64,000 nt of DNA from Methylomonas albis (GTDB lineage Bacteria; Pseudomonadota; Gammaproteobacteria; Methylococcales; Methylomonadaceae): contig NZ_JACXSS010000001.1 of NCBI RefSeq assembly GCF_014850955.1, forward strand, positions 2,294,001 to 2,358,000. The letters run 5' to 3'. Positions 8,415 through 16,296 of this stretch are shown piece by piece; the stretch's first letter is position 1; each line of letters begins with the position of its first letter. The position numbers were made by a program, and so were the translations under genes. The notes under the pieces are model-generated. The model was not told where the DNA came from. It was given only the letters and a program-made list of their open reading frames with translations, and ran no database searches.

Positions 8415-9268
8415 TTCAGCCAGCTGCCGTACCGGGATAAACGCGGCCGGAAACGCACAATCATACGGACTCACCCCGGCTACTCACTAACCGGGGCGCC
8501 GTCCGTTTGTGCATTGGCTGCCGAAATGGCCAGAACAGGTGCTGGCAGAGGCTTTTTGGAGAGAAAACGCATCTGCAGATTGAGAAGAACAACGCAGGGC
8601 TGGTTGGGTAGTCGAAAAAATGACCCTCATTCGAATGCTGGCGGACGTTTAAACTGATAGCAACACTGATTCAGGTATTGTTTCTTGTCTTTTCTATATA
8701 AAAGATCATTCCCAATATGACTCTATCCGGGCAAATGTTTTTAAAAAAATAGATGAAAAGCTCCAAAATCTGTCAAATGTTTTGTCCGATACTGAGCTTG
8801 CATGCTTGACTTTGGATTCTCTTACTTGCCCTTACATTGATAACAAACGCAAAAGAAAATATATAAATCGTTTGTGTAGCGGTTTAGCTATAGCGCCACC
8901 AAGCAAGAATTTGTTGATTTCCTGGCGTCATATTCCACACAGTATTGGTTTGTTAATTGGCGTGAGATAGACCCATTAAATGCTCTTGAGCGCAAGGAAT
9001 TGAGGCAGGTATATTAATTGTGGTAGCTTATACCGTGAAAGGTAACCAATATCCCCTCTTTTTTTGTTAGCTTGTGCTAGTCCGAAAAGCATCATTTTCA
9101 GCGCTGTCATCCGTCTGACTTTGGGGAATCCGGCTCTGTGCGACATTGTCCTCCTGCCAAACGAGCCGGTTTCCCAGTGCTTGAGGTGAAAGCCGCGCAA
9201 ATTCCTGTCCTTTTTGCGTACTTTCGCCTGAGCATCGCAGCCCATGGTTGTTCCGGTTGCCAAATCGG
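8415..9268. other. IS scar region between the IS1380 and ISNCY genes, with an orphan reading frame
   Basis: No complete gene. An open frame from about 8653 to 8970 (plus strand, no start codon at its beginning) encodes DSIRANVFKKIDEKL, TLDSLTCPYIDNKRK and RKYINRLCSG. It looks like natural coding sequence and is AT-rich compared with its neighbours, but I do not recognise the family; it may be the torn middle of a gene broken by the flanking ISs. From 8971 to 9268 there is only sequence belonging to the end of the ISNCY element. Confidence 0.4.
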
Positions 9269-10744
9269 TTACGCAGCGGATTTATTCTGCCAACCTTGTT
9301 TCGCCGCTCGTCGTCGTTTTTCGCGCGCTTGCTCTTGCTGCCAGAGGATGTCGCCGATACGATGGATGTTGCGTGCCACAACGGCCAATGCAAAATAGCG
9401 CTTAAAACCGGCGATGCCGTGGTCGGGGCATTGGTCTAGACCGTGTACTTCCAATGCATTGATGGCCGATTCGACGGCTGCATGGTGGCGGCGCGCTTGT
9501 TTAAACATCACACTGTGTTCGATAGCCCGGCGTTCTTGGGAAAGCTTGCCTTTGCGCGGCAGCACCACCTGATCCAACTGCTTTGCCAGATCCTGTTGGT
9601 TGGCGGGCGAATGAAAGCCTTTGTCAAAGCTGCAGGCCCGAAGGTCCGGAAACTTGTGCTGGGCATCCCGGATGATGGCGACCGCAACCTTGTCGTCCGT
9701 TTCGCCTGCCATCACCCGGTGGTGCAGGATGAATCGGTACTGGTCTTCCACCACGCCTACGCGCACACCCAGTTCGACGGGCACGCCGGCTTTGCCTTTA
9801 CTGATCCATTCGGTATGCGGCTGGAATAGGGAGAACACTTTTTCGGCGTGCGGGATAACTTCGCCATGCATCACGCGCCGTTCGATCTGCTCGATCTGGC
9901 GCTCGGCATGGACGATAAAGCCTTGTATGTCCAGGCATAGCGCATCGGGCCGAACGTGCTGCAAGAGGGTCAGTGTACGCCCGACTTTGTCCAGCTGTTT
10001 TCGGGCGCTTTCCAGCAGAGTTTGATGGGCTTGTTGCGCAGGATCAAGGGTAGCCCCTTCGGCCGCCTTCGCTTTGCAGCGCTTTTTCATTTGCGCAGCG
10101 CGCACCAGGCGCTTGAAGGCCTTGATGCTGTGCCGGTATTGCCGAAAGTCGCGGGGGCCCACGGCCTCACACCCGCGTCCGATTAAGGTCAATAGCTTAC
10201 GCAGCGCGTCCAGTAGCAAGGTCATGTCGGTCGGATAATGCACGTTCGTTTCAACCACAAAGGAGTCGCACCGCCCACGCAGGGCTGCGCCGCCCTTTTT
10301 TACCAGGACGTGGCCCTCCTGCACCACCAGCGTATTGATTTTGTCCAGCAATTCCGGCGTGAACAGCCTGAGGTTGTCCACGAGGCTTTGATAGCTGTAT
10401 TGATGCTCGTTGAATGGTCCGTGCCCGAGCATTTGCCTGAGCGTCACGTGCTGGTTGACCAATTCGTGCAGGCGATCGTAATCCGGGTTCAAATCCAGCC
10501 GCAGCACCGCACAGACAAAAATATTCCACAACGGCATGCCGGGGCGTCCCAAAGCCTTGTCGATTTTCGGCAGCAGTTCGGATTCCAGCAAGGCAAACAG
10601 CGCTTCGCGCAGTGGCTGGTTCAGATACAGGTGCTGTAACCCGCATAACACCTTGGGAATGTCGTCCCGTGATTTTTTATCGAAGACAATCTCTGCAATG
10701 TCCACTTCACCCACGCTCATTTGTTCCGCTTTCACAACTCGCAT
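9269..10744 (-). CDS. ISNCY-family transposase
   Basis: 491 residues from the ATG at 10744, chosen because GGGAGAG lies 5-6 nt upstream; an in-frame ATG at 10765 is also possible. The sequence matches the ISNCY group: MRVVKAEQMSVGEVDIAEIVFDKKSRDDIPKVLCGLQ-type N-terminus, PGMPLWNIFVCAVLRLDLN, and VVETNVHYPTD, a later SFDKGFHSP and a final ESAINALEVHG stretch that should supply the acidic catalytic triad. The basic C-terminus (REKRRRAAKQGWQ) fits DNA binding. The frame is uninterrupted, so it could still be functional. Element ends are not confidently located. Confidence 0.82.
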   Translation of the reverse strand: MRVVKAEQMSVGEVDIAEIVFDKKSRDDIPKVLCGLQHLYLNQPLREALFALLESELLPKIDKALGRPGMPLWNIFVCAVLRLDLNPDYDRLHELVNQHVTLRQMLGHGPFNEHQYSYQSLVDNLRLFTPELLDKINTLVVQEGHVLVKKGGAALRGRCDSFVVETNVHYPTDMTLLLDALRKLLTLIGRGCEAVGPRDFRQYRHSIKAFKRLVRAAQMKKRCKAKAAEGATLDPAQQAHQTLLESARKQLDKVGRTLTLLQHVRPDALCLDIQGFIVHAERQIEQIERRVMHGEVIPHAEKVFSLFQPHTEWISKGKAGVPVELGVRVGVVEDQYRFILHHRVMAGETDDKVAVAIIRDAQHKFPDLRACSFDKGFHSPANQQDLAKQLDQVVLPRKGKLSQERRAIEHSVMFKQARRHHAAVESAINALEVHGLDQCPDHGIAGFKRYFALAVVARNIHRIGDILWQQEQAREKRRRAAKQGWQNKSAA

Positions 10745-10765
10745 CGTTGCTCTCCCGGTTGGCAT

Positions 10766-11204
10766 TCACATGATAGAGCAATGATACCAAGCGACTCTAA
10801 TACTGGGGAGTTTTTGCTGAGCGGCAGCGCGAAGATTTTGCCCTGAGTGACGCAAATGGGCGCAAAACCGCTTTTTGCAACGCCGTTTCCCTAGTTCCGC
10901 CACCCTCTTCGTTTTGGAAACAGGGCCTAGCTTGTTGATTCTTATTGCCTATTTTATTTTCGGGCAAGCACTAGCTTGAAAGGGCTATCGAATCATATGC
11001 CACGAAGCGAGCCGGCCATCACCCTATGGGCTGAGGGTCATTCAGCGACGTAGGAGCGGGCGACCGTACACACTCAGGGGTGAGGTTACCTTTCCTTTCA
11101 ATGTCGGAAACTGAGCCAATACAACACCCTGGTGGCGGCTGGCAGTAGATATATGCGCATGGTCTTAGTCGGAAAATCATGGCAGAATTCTAGAGATGCA
11201 CCCA
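10766..11204. other. gene-free stretch upstream of the ISNCY gene and element A remnant
   Basis: About 440 bp without a credible gene. It contains the outer end of the ISNCY element and sequence that runs into the torn integrase of element A at about 11205. No terminal repeat, promoter or RNA gene could be supported. Confidence 0.4.
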
Positions 11205-11383
11205 AAACCGCCAGTTGGCATGTGCAGAACGGCACACCGTTTAATAATTTGCAGGAACTGGGCGGATGGAGTGAGCCAACGATGGTACAGCGTTATGCTC
11301 ATTTGTCGCCTGGTCATCTTGCCGAGTACGCAGACAACGCCAGACTTGGTACAAATTTGGTACAGCAAATAAAAAAGGCCTAG
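11205..11383 (+). pseudogene. tyrosine recombinase C-terminal fragment (element A integrase)
   Basis: Only the last ~60 codons remain: ASWHVQNGTPFNNLQELGGWSEPTMVQRYAHLSPGHLAEYADNARLGTNLVQQIKKA. This is the segment with the second His/Trp box (ELGGW) and the nucleophilic Tyr (QRYAHL) of phage-type integrases. It corresponds closely to the ends of the two complete integrases at 15050-16120 and 21332-22363. Sequence before about 11205 is unrelated. It is followed by the same terminator hairpin and tRNA-derived att sequence as the complete elements, so it marks a third, mostly deleted element of the array. Confidence 0.88.
11347..11364 (+). repeat. arm-type site of element A (7-4-7 direct repeat)
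   Basis: TGGTACA-aatt-TGGTACA, two identical 7-bp units 11 bp apart, sits in the last codons of the element A integrase fragment 47 bp before the att core. Elements B and C have repeats of the same geometry at the same place, each with its own sequence, as expected of binding sites for the integrase arm-binding domain. The left partner of this site is gone with the rest of element A. Confidence 0.6.
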
Positions 11384-11400
11384 GTAAAAAACCTAAGCCT
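11376..11400 (+). terminator. terminator of element A integrase
   Basis: AGGCCTAGGT-aaaaa-ACCTAAGCCT forms a 10-bp stem with one mismatch. It has an A-run before it and a short T-run after, so it could act in both directions. The same hairpin stands after the integrases of elements B and C. Confidence 0.75.
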
Positions 11401-11410
11401 TTGATATATA

Positions 11411-11455
11411 TGGAGCTGGCGATGGGACTCGAACCCGCGACTGGCTGATTACAAA
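11411..11455 (-). repeat. att copy 1: 45-bp 3' part of tRNA-Thr(UGU)
   Basis: Read on the minus strand this is the anticodon loop (TTTGTAA), variable loop, T-arm (GGTTCGA) and acceptor strand ending GCCAGC-T-CCA of a tRNA-Thr gene. It has no 5' half. Two further copies at 16127 and 22403 differ at only a few bases. It marks the junction between element A and element B; a phage-type integrase using a tRNA 3' end as attB leaves such repeats. Confidence 0.88.
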
Positions 11456-11559
11456 TATCATATTTGCATTTAACCATCAATTAAATCAATGTCTTGCAAT
11501 GTCCGCCGTAACCAAAAACAGCCTCAAAAAGCGAAGAACAAGCTATTAACCGTCTAATG

Positions 11560-11577
11560 TAGCTACGATTTAGCTAC
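11560..11577 (+). repeat. left arm-type site of element B
   Basis: TAGCTAC-gatt-TAGCTAC, identical over all 18 bp to the site at 16060-16077 at the other end of the element. It lies 105 bp inside the left att core. The 11-bp spacing puts both 7-bp units on the same face of the helix. Confidence 0.7.
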
Positions 11578-11602
11578 GGAAAATTATGACTCAACCGGAG
11601 AG

Positions 11603-12592
11603 TCAAGTTTGTGAGATCAAATTAGTTGAGGCCTCGAATTTTAGACGATCGGCAAATGCTAAAAATCGTTCACCCAATGGTGTCACACTGAACATGCGCC
11701 ATTGAACACCTGCCACTTTTTCATTCTTCACTAAACCGTGTACCTGCAATTTTGTGCAGACGTTGTAATAAAGGAATTTTTCAATATCACTACTTGCCGC
11801 TTTATTAGTAATTCCAGTGACAATGTAGTTTGAATAGACCGTAAATAAGCGATACAGATCATATTTTGGTGTCTGCGCGTCTTCTGATCCATTAAATACC
11901 GGTGTTTCGATTTCTATCTTACTTAGTAATAATGCAAGTTCATGGAGATTAACTTGGTCAGCTTCTGCTTTTGCAACACCATTACTTACTTTCTTGAGCT
12001 GTGCAAGTTGCTGCTCAAGATCGTTTCGTTGCGTCGTTAATCTCTTGATCTCATCTAATAAAGGTGCGCTGTCTAAGATTTGATCCCCTTTGACCCATCC
12101 ACTAAATTTATAACGGCCAATGAAATCACCAATAGTCTCATGGACAGTTAACTTAATATCCTTGGCATCGTCAAAGAATGAAGAAATATTAGCAAGGACC
12201 TTAGCTTTAAAACCAGCTAGTGCGGCAGGTTGCTGACGCTCAATGTAGTCTATGCTATGTGCCTTAACTTTCTCGTCAAGTGCTTTTTCAGTAATAACCA
12301 CGGCAAATAATGGCATTTCTTTCTCTACTGCGTAGTCATACTCAAGCTCGGTATAACTAAGCGAAGTCGTTGGTTCTATTGAACCGTAACGACCGCCGAG
12401 GATAAGCATATAGATATCGGATTCATCAATCCAGCGTTTGATAGTCTCCATCTGACTTTTATCTCCAGCCGTGAACAGTTCCATACCTGCCGGTATGTGC
12501 CCAGCTTTTAGAATTGCTTGGACTGCTGCTTGGCGCTCTTCCTTTAAGTCACTGTAGGTTGAAGAGATAAATACTTGTAGTTTCTTGTCCAT
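11603..12592 (-). CDS. DUF4062 domain protein (element B cargo)
   Basis: 329 residues from the ATG at 12592 (MDKKLQVFISSTYSDLKEER). The N-terminal ~110 residues are a DUF4062 domain: FISSTYSDLKEERQAA, ESDIYMLILGGRYGS and SYTELEYDYA, a fold related to TIR domains. A short coiled-coil (RLTTQRNDLEQQLAQLKKV, about residues 200-225) and an uncharacterised C-terminal part follow that reads like a winged-helix (LYYNVCTKLQVHGLV, FSVTPLGERFLAFA). DUF4062 is common at the N-terminus of bacterial STAND and other immune-type proteins, so a defence or superinfection-exclusion role is plausible. The gene is divergent from the rest of element B, as expected of cargo. Confidence 0.75.
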   Translation of the reverse strand: MDKKLQVFISSTYSDLKEERQAAVQAILKAGHIPAGMELFTAGDKSQMETIKRWIDESDIYMLILGGRYGSIEPTTSLSYTELEYDYAVEKEMPLFAVVITEKALDEKVKAHSIDYIERQQPAALAGFKAKVLANISSFFDDAKDIKLTVHETIGDFIGRYKFSGWVKGDQILDSAPLLDEIKRLTTQRNDLEQQLAQLKKVSNGVAKAEADQVNLHELALLLSKIEIETPVFNGSEDAQTPKYDLYRLFTVYSNYIVTGITNKAASSDIEKFLYYNVCTKLQVHGLVKNEKVAGVQWRMFSVTPLGERFLAFADRLKFEASTNLISQT

Positions 12593-12708
12593 GAAATTCC
12601 GATTATTAAGATGGGGGTAAACAAAGTTCATAGTCTGGGAACAAATGGCAAAAACTGGCAGAACATATTCAATATGCGACCTATGAATTTTTAGCAATTC
12701 TATCACGC

Positions 12709-12791
12709 CCGCCAGCCATCCACAGGAGGGACCCGCCGGGGCAGCGAAGCGGCAGCCCCAGAGGCGGGAGGTCCCTGTGGTTGGGTGGCGG
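12709..12791. repeat. 83-bp near-perfect palindrome between divergent cargo genes
   Basis: Outer arms CCGCCAGCCATCCACAGG and its complement match at 16 of 18 positions. Inner CCCGCC/GGCGGG and GGGGC/GCCCC pairs extend the stem around an AGCGAAGCGG loop. It is much more GC-rich than the genes beside it. It could be a REP-like element, a bidirectional terminator/insulator or a cruciform-forming replication site. It lies between the DUF4062 start and the start of the next gene. Confidence 0.8.
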
Positions 12792-12845
12792 ATCGCGCAA
12801 CTAGGTTTTATTATAATCCGCTTTAATCTCATTGCTTCACCGTCA

Positions 12846-13619
12846 ATGAACGACAAATCCTTCGGCAAACTCACTGGTGAACAACTAGATAGAATCAATA
12901 CGTTGGTAAAACATTTCCGCGTTAAAGTGCCTGAGGTTGAGCAGGCATACCGAGGAATCGATCAGAATGAGCTTGATTCAATGCTAGGCAGCGACTTCAG
13001 TTGGAGTCACCTCTATGAACTCCCTCTTGATGAGCACGTCGCAGCCTGCGCTTTCGTATTCGATTTGCAAGATATGCTAAAGCAAGCTGCTCAAGCCAAA
13101 GATCCCCAGCAATTCATTCTCGATTATTTCGATAACCTGAATTCGGATGATTGGAATGACGGTTATCAAGGCCGCTTCCTGAAACAGCATTTGATTGCTG
13201 CGGTGATGTCGATTATCAAGACCATGAAAAGCATCATGATTTATCAGAAGTCGTTATCGACATTGATTGAGGAAGTTCGTCAAGGTAAGGATAAGTCTCT
13301 ATTCGAGGCTATCAGTATTGATCGATCTGTCATGGCTTGTATGCCTGTCAGGCGTCGGATCAGCATTGCTGAGATGAAGAGTGATCATAAATTCTTTAAT
13401 GTGCTTAACAAAGCCACTAAAGGACCTTCTGGGAAAATTTGGATTCATCACGAACCATTACGGTTTGTCATGTCCGTATTGGTTGATTGTGGTGCGAACA
13501 ACCTTAGCAGCGAGCAATTAGAAACACTGTTCGTGAATCGTCTAGGGCTGTATAACAAGCAACCCAGTGCACGAAAAAACATTTCCGAGCTATTCCTGAA
13601 AACCAAAAAATACAAATAA
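12846..13619 (+). CDS. hypothetical protein, element B cargo
   Basis: 257 residues from the ATG at 12846 (MNDKSFGKLTGEQLDR). The protein is mostly helical, without signal peptide or membrane segment. It has an acidic first half (AYRGIDQNELDSMLGSD) and a basic end (RKNISELFLKTKKYK). I do not recognise the family. Its place directly before the rep gene, and the presence of a different unknown gene at the same place in element C, suggest interchangeable cargo or an element regulator. Frame integrity over 770 bp and normal codon use support a real gene. Confidence 0.65.
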   Translation: MNDKSFGKLTGEQLDRINTLVKHFRVKVPEVEQAYRGIDQNELDSMLGSDFSWSHLYELPLDEHVAACAFVFDLQDMLKQAAQAKDPQQFILDYFDNLNSDDWNDGYQGRFLKQHLIAAVMSIIKTMKSIMIYQKSLSTLIEEVRQGKDKSLFEAISIDRSVMACMPVRRRISIAEMKSDHKFFNVLNKATKGPSGKIWIHHEPLRFVMSVLVDCGANNLSSEQLETLFVNRLGLYNKQPSARKNISELFLKTKKYK

Positions 13620-13846
13620 CGCAACCATCGCAAATGATCGTTTGAGATGGGTGCTGATTGGCTTTTACCTGCATAAATTACCCAACCGTTGCGGGATGAT
13701 CCCATTCCGCCATAGCCAAAACGGTGATTTATGCAATTTATCTTTCCACAGGACAATCAGAGCGGCGGGCAAGCCTCGCCCGATCATCACACCCAATTAA
13801 GTGAGAGCGCCACGCCGGCGACCGGGCGCGCACGCACGTGAGGAGC

Positions 13847-13860
13847 ACCCGGCGCCGGGT
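13847..13860. other. 14-bp perfect palindrome in the pre-rep region
   Basis: ACCCGGCGCCGGGT is self-complementary and sits in a GC-rich stretch just before the rep start, inside a 250-bp gap (13620-13869) that also holds a CGGGC/GCCCG hairpin near 13755 and GCATAAAT/ATTTATGC arms about 55 bp apart. The cluster looks like a replication or operator region. Confidence 0.4.
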
Positions 13861-13869
13861 AGCGCGGGC

Positions 13870-14856
13870 ATGGATGATGCGGAGACTTTGGCCGAAGCTT
13901 CCCCCCGTTTGGTAACACGGGGGGAAAGTATTACCTCCCCTACCCCAAACAACCCCAAAGCCGCTTTAATTGATTGGCTGAATTTCACCTTTCCCTTCGA
14001 CAATATTTCCGCAGACCGTCAAAGGATCAGCCAACGCCTTGACGATCAACTGTTTGCCGCCTTCGGTTACGCGACCACTCGCTTCCGCAACAAAGGCCAT
14101 CTAGGGTATTCGGATTTCTGGGATTTGGGCAACGGTTTCGGCATTCTCGCCACCGGTGGCAAGTCTCAAGGTAATACCTGTTTGATCAGTTTGAACGGTG
14201 GTGGCTGTATGCCGATTCAAGATTGGCGGGCCGTGCATGATCTGTTAGTTTTACTTAATGCCAAAATCACCCGTGTGGACTTGGCCCATGATGATTTTGC
14301 CGGTGATTACAACATCACCGCTGGCCTGGAAATGCTAGCGCTTGGGCAGTTCACCACCAACGGCCGGCCACCGAATGCGATGTTTGTCGATGACTTCGAT
14401 TCTGGCAAAGGCAAAACGCTGTATATCGGCAACCGCGACAGCGGCAAATTGCTCAGAGTATACGAGAAAGGCAAACAGCTCGGCGACCCGCTCAGTCCTT
14501 GGGTGCGTTGGGAGTTGGAATTACACAATAAAGACCGCTCAATTCCGCTCGATGTGTTGCTTCGCCCTGGCGATTACCTGGCCGGTGGCTATCCGTGTTT
14601 GGCCTGGGTATCGGAAACTCAAGATCGTATCAAAACTACCCGTAATCAATTAAAGATCAGCTTCGATCACTTGGTTAAGCATTGCCGGCAGAGTTACGGC
14701 AAATTGTTGTATGTGATGCATGAAGGCTTAGGCCAGGAACCGCTGGACATTGTCCAGGCCTTGTCGGTTGCCGGTATACCGTCCCGGTTGGATCTGCGCG
14801 ATGCCATACCCGTCGAGCAACACATCCAAGCCCTAGTAGTATCTGAACCCGAATGA
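13870..14856 (+). CDS. replication initiation factor, Rep_trans family (element B)
   Basis: 328 residues from the ATG at 13870; a GTG at 13801 would add a GC-rich, low-complexity leader and is less likely. The family includes pT181-type RepC, ICEBs1 NicK and filamentous-phage RstA-like initiators. Visible landmarks: ALIDWLNFTFPF, ITRVDLAHDDFAG (strand with the D-x-A-x-D type metal site), TLYIGNRDSGKLLRVYEKGKQ (probable nicking-tyrosine region) and WVRWELELHNKDR. It should nick one strand at a double-strand origin and start rolling-circle replication of the excised circle. Its last 4 bp overlap the xis start. A strong hairpin inside its first codons may be the nick site. Confidence 0.85.
   Translation: MDDAETLAEASPRLVTRGESITSPTPNNPKAALIDWLNFTFPFDNISADRQRISQRLDDQLFAAFGYATTRFRNKGHLGYSDFWDLGNGFGILATGGKSQGNTCLISLNGGGCMPIQDWRAVHDLLVLLNAKITRVDLAHDDFAGDYNITAGLEMLALGQFTTNGRPPNAMFVDDFDSGKGKTLYIGNRDSGKLLRVYEKGKQLGDPLSPWVRWELELHNKDRSIPLDVLLRPGDYLAGGYPCLAWVSETQDRIKTTRNQLKISFDHLVKHCRQSYGKLLYVMHEGLGQEPLDIVQALSVAGIPSRLDLRDAIPVEQHIQALVVSEPE
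13899..13926 (+). other. candidate double-strand origin hairpin inside rep
   Basis: TTCCCCCCGT (13899-13908) pairs perfectly with ACGGGGGGAA (13917-13926) across an 8-nt loop, TTGGTAAC. It lies about ten codons into the rep gene. Plasmids of the pT181 type carry their origin hairpin, with the nick in the loop, inside the rep coding sequence, which is why this is proposed as the origin. Confidence 0.5.
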
Positions 14857-15176
14857 GCACACTCGACCTGCAACAAGCCGCCGAACTGCTCCGGATTCAT
14901 CCGGTCACGTTACAAAGCAAAGCCAAGGCCGGTGAAATTCCGGGCGCTAAGATTGGCAAGTGCTGGGTATTTGTCGAGATTGACTTGATCGGATACATCC
15001 GCTCACAATACTCGCGGCGAACATTGCAGGGTGAACAGGAGATAAGCCTATGTCACTCTTTAAACGTAAAGACTCGTCCGTCTATTGGGTCAAGATCACC
15101 ATCAACGGACGAATTGTACAAAAAAGCACTGGAACGCCCGACAAAACCAAAGCCCAAGAATTTCACGACCGCTTAA
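14853..15176 (+). CDS. excisionase-like helix-turn-helix protein (element B)
   Basis: 107 residues. The first ~55 form a MerR/excisionase-type winged helix: LDLQQAAELLRIHPVTLQSKAKAGEIPGAKIGKCWVFVEIDLIGYI. Such proteins bind and bend att DNA to drive excision. The start overlaps the rep stop (ATGA). The last ~40 residues are read from DNA that also encodes the integrase N-terminus in another frame, an arrangement repeated in element C. Confidence 0.82.
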   Translation: MSTLDLQQAAELLRIHPVTLQSKAKAGEIPGAKIGKCWVFVEIDLIGYIRSQYSRRTLQGEQEISLCHSLNVKTRPSIGSRSPSTDELYKKALERPTKPKPKNFTTA

Positions 15177-16120
15177 AGGTCCAGCTCTGGGAACAAACCA
15201 AGCTCGGCGCTAAACGGGGTTATTCGTGGAATGAAGCGGTCGTGCGCTGGTTGAGTGAAACCCAGCACAAAGCCTCGCGGGGCGATGATCTGGCGCATTT
15301 GCGTTGGCTGGATCAACACCTAAACGGGGTGGCGTTGGATGCCATCAACCGCGATGCGTTGGATCAGTTGATGCGGGCCAAGCTGGCTAGCGGTGTCGGT
15401 AACAGCACCGTCAACCGGATGCTGGCCTTAATCCGCTCGATCCTGCGCAAAGCCGCGCTGGAATGGGAATGGCTGGATAAGGTGCCGAAGATTCGTCTTT
15501 TGCCCGAGCCTAGCCGCCGTATCCGCTGGATCACCCGCGAAGAGGTTGATCGTCTGCTGCTGGAACTGCCGGACCATCTGAAAGCGATGGTGCGATTCAG
15601 TCTGGAAACCGGACTGAGACAAGCCAATGTTACCGGCTTGCTGTGGTCGCAGATCGATTTAACGCGGCGCTGTGCCTGGATACATCCCGACCAAGCCAAA
15701 GCCCGGCGGGCGATTGCCGTGCCGCTGTCAAAAGCGGCGGTGGTGATTATCCGCGAGCAATTGGGCAAGCATCAAAGCCACGTATTTACTTACCAGGGCC
15801 ATCCGGTTCGAGAAGTGAATACCAAGGCTTGGCGCAATGCTCTTGATCGTGCCGGTATCGAGGATTTCCGCTGGCATGATCTGCGGCATACTTGGGCCAG
15901 TTGGCACGTGCAAGCAGGTACACCGTTACATGTGCTGCAAGAGTTGGGCGGTTGGGAGTCGGTCGAGATGGTGCGGCGCTATGCGCATCTTTCCAGTGAG
16001 CATTTGGCTGGGTATGTCGATCGGTTGTCGGCGCTACACGTCGTTGAAGACGATGCCGATAGCTACGATTTAGCTACGGCCAATAAAAAAGGCCTAGGTG
16101 AAAAACACCTAAGCCTTTGA
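15050..16120 (+). CDS. tyrosine integrase (element B)
   Basis: 356 residues of phage-type site-specific recombinase. Arm-binding N-terminus (MSLFKRKDSSVYWVKITING, TGTPDKTKAQEFHDRL), SAM-like core-binding domain (about 60-150) and catalytic domain with Arg in SLETGLRQANV, His-x-x-Arg in WHDLRHTWASWH, ELGGW and the nucleophile Tyr311 in VRRYAHL. It starts with ATG inside the xis gene. Unlike the other two integrases its frame runs through the terminator stem and ends at 16120. It would recombine attP with the tRNA-Thr 3' end. Confidence 0.93.
   Translation: MSLFKRKDSSVYWVKITINGRIVQKSTGTPDKTKAQEFHDRLKVQLWEQTKLGAKRGYSWNEAVVRWLSETQHKASRGDDLAHLRWLDQHLNGVALDAINRDALDQLMRAKLASGVGNSTVNRMLALIRSILRKAALEWEWLDKVPKIRLLPEPSRRIRWITREEVDRLLLELPDHLKAMVRFSLETGLRQANVTGLLWSQIDLTRRCAWIHPDQAKARRAIAVPLSKAAVVIIREQLGKHQSHVFTYQGHPVREVNTKAWRNALDRAGIEDFRWHDLRHTWASWHVQAGTPLHVLQELGGWESVEMVRRYAHLSSEHLAGYVDRLSALHVVEDDADSYDLATANKKGLGEKHLSL
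16060..16077 (+). repeat. right arm-type site of element B
   Basis: TAGCTAC-gatt-TAGCTAC, the exact copy of the left arm site at 11560, embedded in the integrase C-terminal codons (SYDLAT) 50 bp before the att core. Confidence 0.7.
16090..16116 (+). terminator. terminator at the integrase end of element B
   Basis: AGGCCTAGGTG-aaaaa-CACCTAAGCCT, an 11-bp stem with one mismatch, preceded by an A-run and followed by TT. It overlaps the last codons of the integrase frame. Confidence 0.7.
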
Positions 16121-16126
16121 TATATA

Positions 16127-16171
16127 TGGAGCTGGCGATGGGACTCGAACCCGCGACCGGCTGATTACAAA
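16127..16171 (-). repeat. att copy 2: 45-bp 3' part of tRNA-Thr(UGU)
   Basis: Same 45 bp as att copy 1 with one base change in the variable-loop region. It is the junction between elements B and C. No 5' tRNA half is attached. Confidence 0.88.
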
Positions 16172-16278
16172 CCAAAGACCAAATTTACAAGTCTTTCAAA
16201 ATCAACAATCTACGGTGCTTGCCATCATTATGCCGTAGTTGAATTATCAATCATTTACATACCAGCCACACTTAAACG

Positions 16279-16296
16279 TGACACAAATCTGGCACA
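16279..16296 (+). repeat. left arm-type site of element C
   Basis: TGACACA-aatc-TGGCACA, same 7-4-7 layout as in A and B but a different sequence. It lies 108 bp inside the att core and matches the right site of element C (22327-22344) in both 7-bp units. Confidence 0.65.

Larger units (their letters stand above)
11456..16171 (+). mobile_element. integrative element B (rep-xis-int, tRNA-Thr att)
   Basis: The 4716-bp unit from the end of att copy 1 to the end of att copy 2. Order: left arm site, DUF4062 gene on the minus strand, 83-bp palindrome, an unknown gene, an origin-like region, a replication initiator, an excisionase-like protein, a tyrosine integrase, right arm site, terminator, att. 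Rep, xis and int overlap and form one operon. There are no capsid, conjugation or mobilisation genes, so the element is a small replicating integrative element or satellite that would need a helper to move between cells. Confidence 0.8.

Noticed and set aside
9443..10639. Plus-strand open frames of up to 130 codons across 9.4-10.6 kb
   Set aside because: They are mirror frames of the ISNCY transposase gene on the minus strand, without ribosome sites or family features.
11411..11455. Calling a tRNA-Thr gene at each of the three tRNA-like repeats
   Set aside because: Only the anticodon loop, T-arm and 3' acceptor strand are present; the 5' half, D-arm and full anticodon stem are missing in all three.
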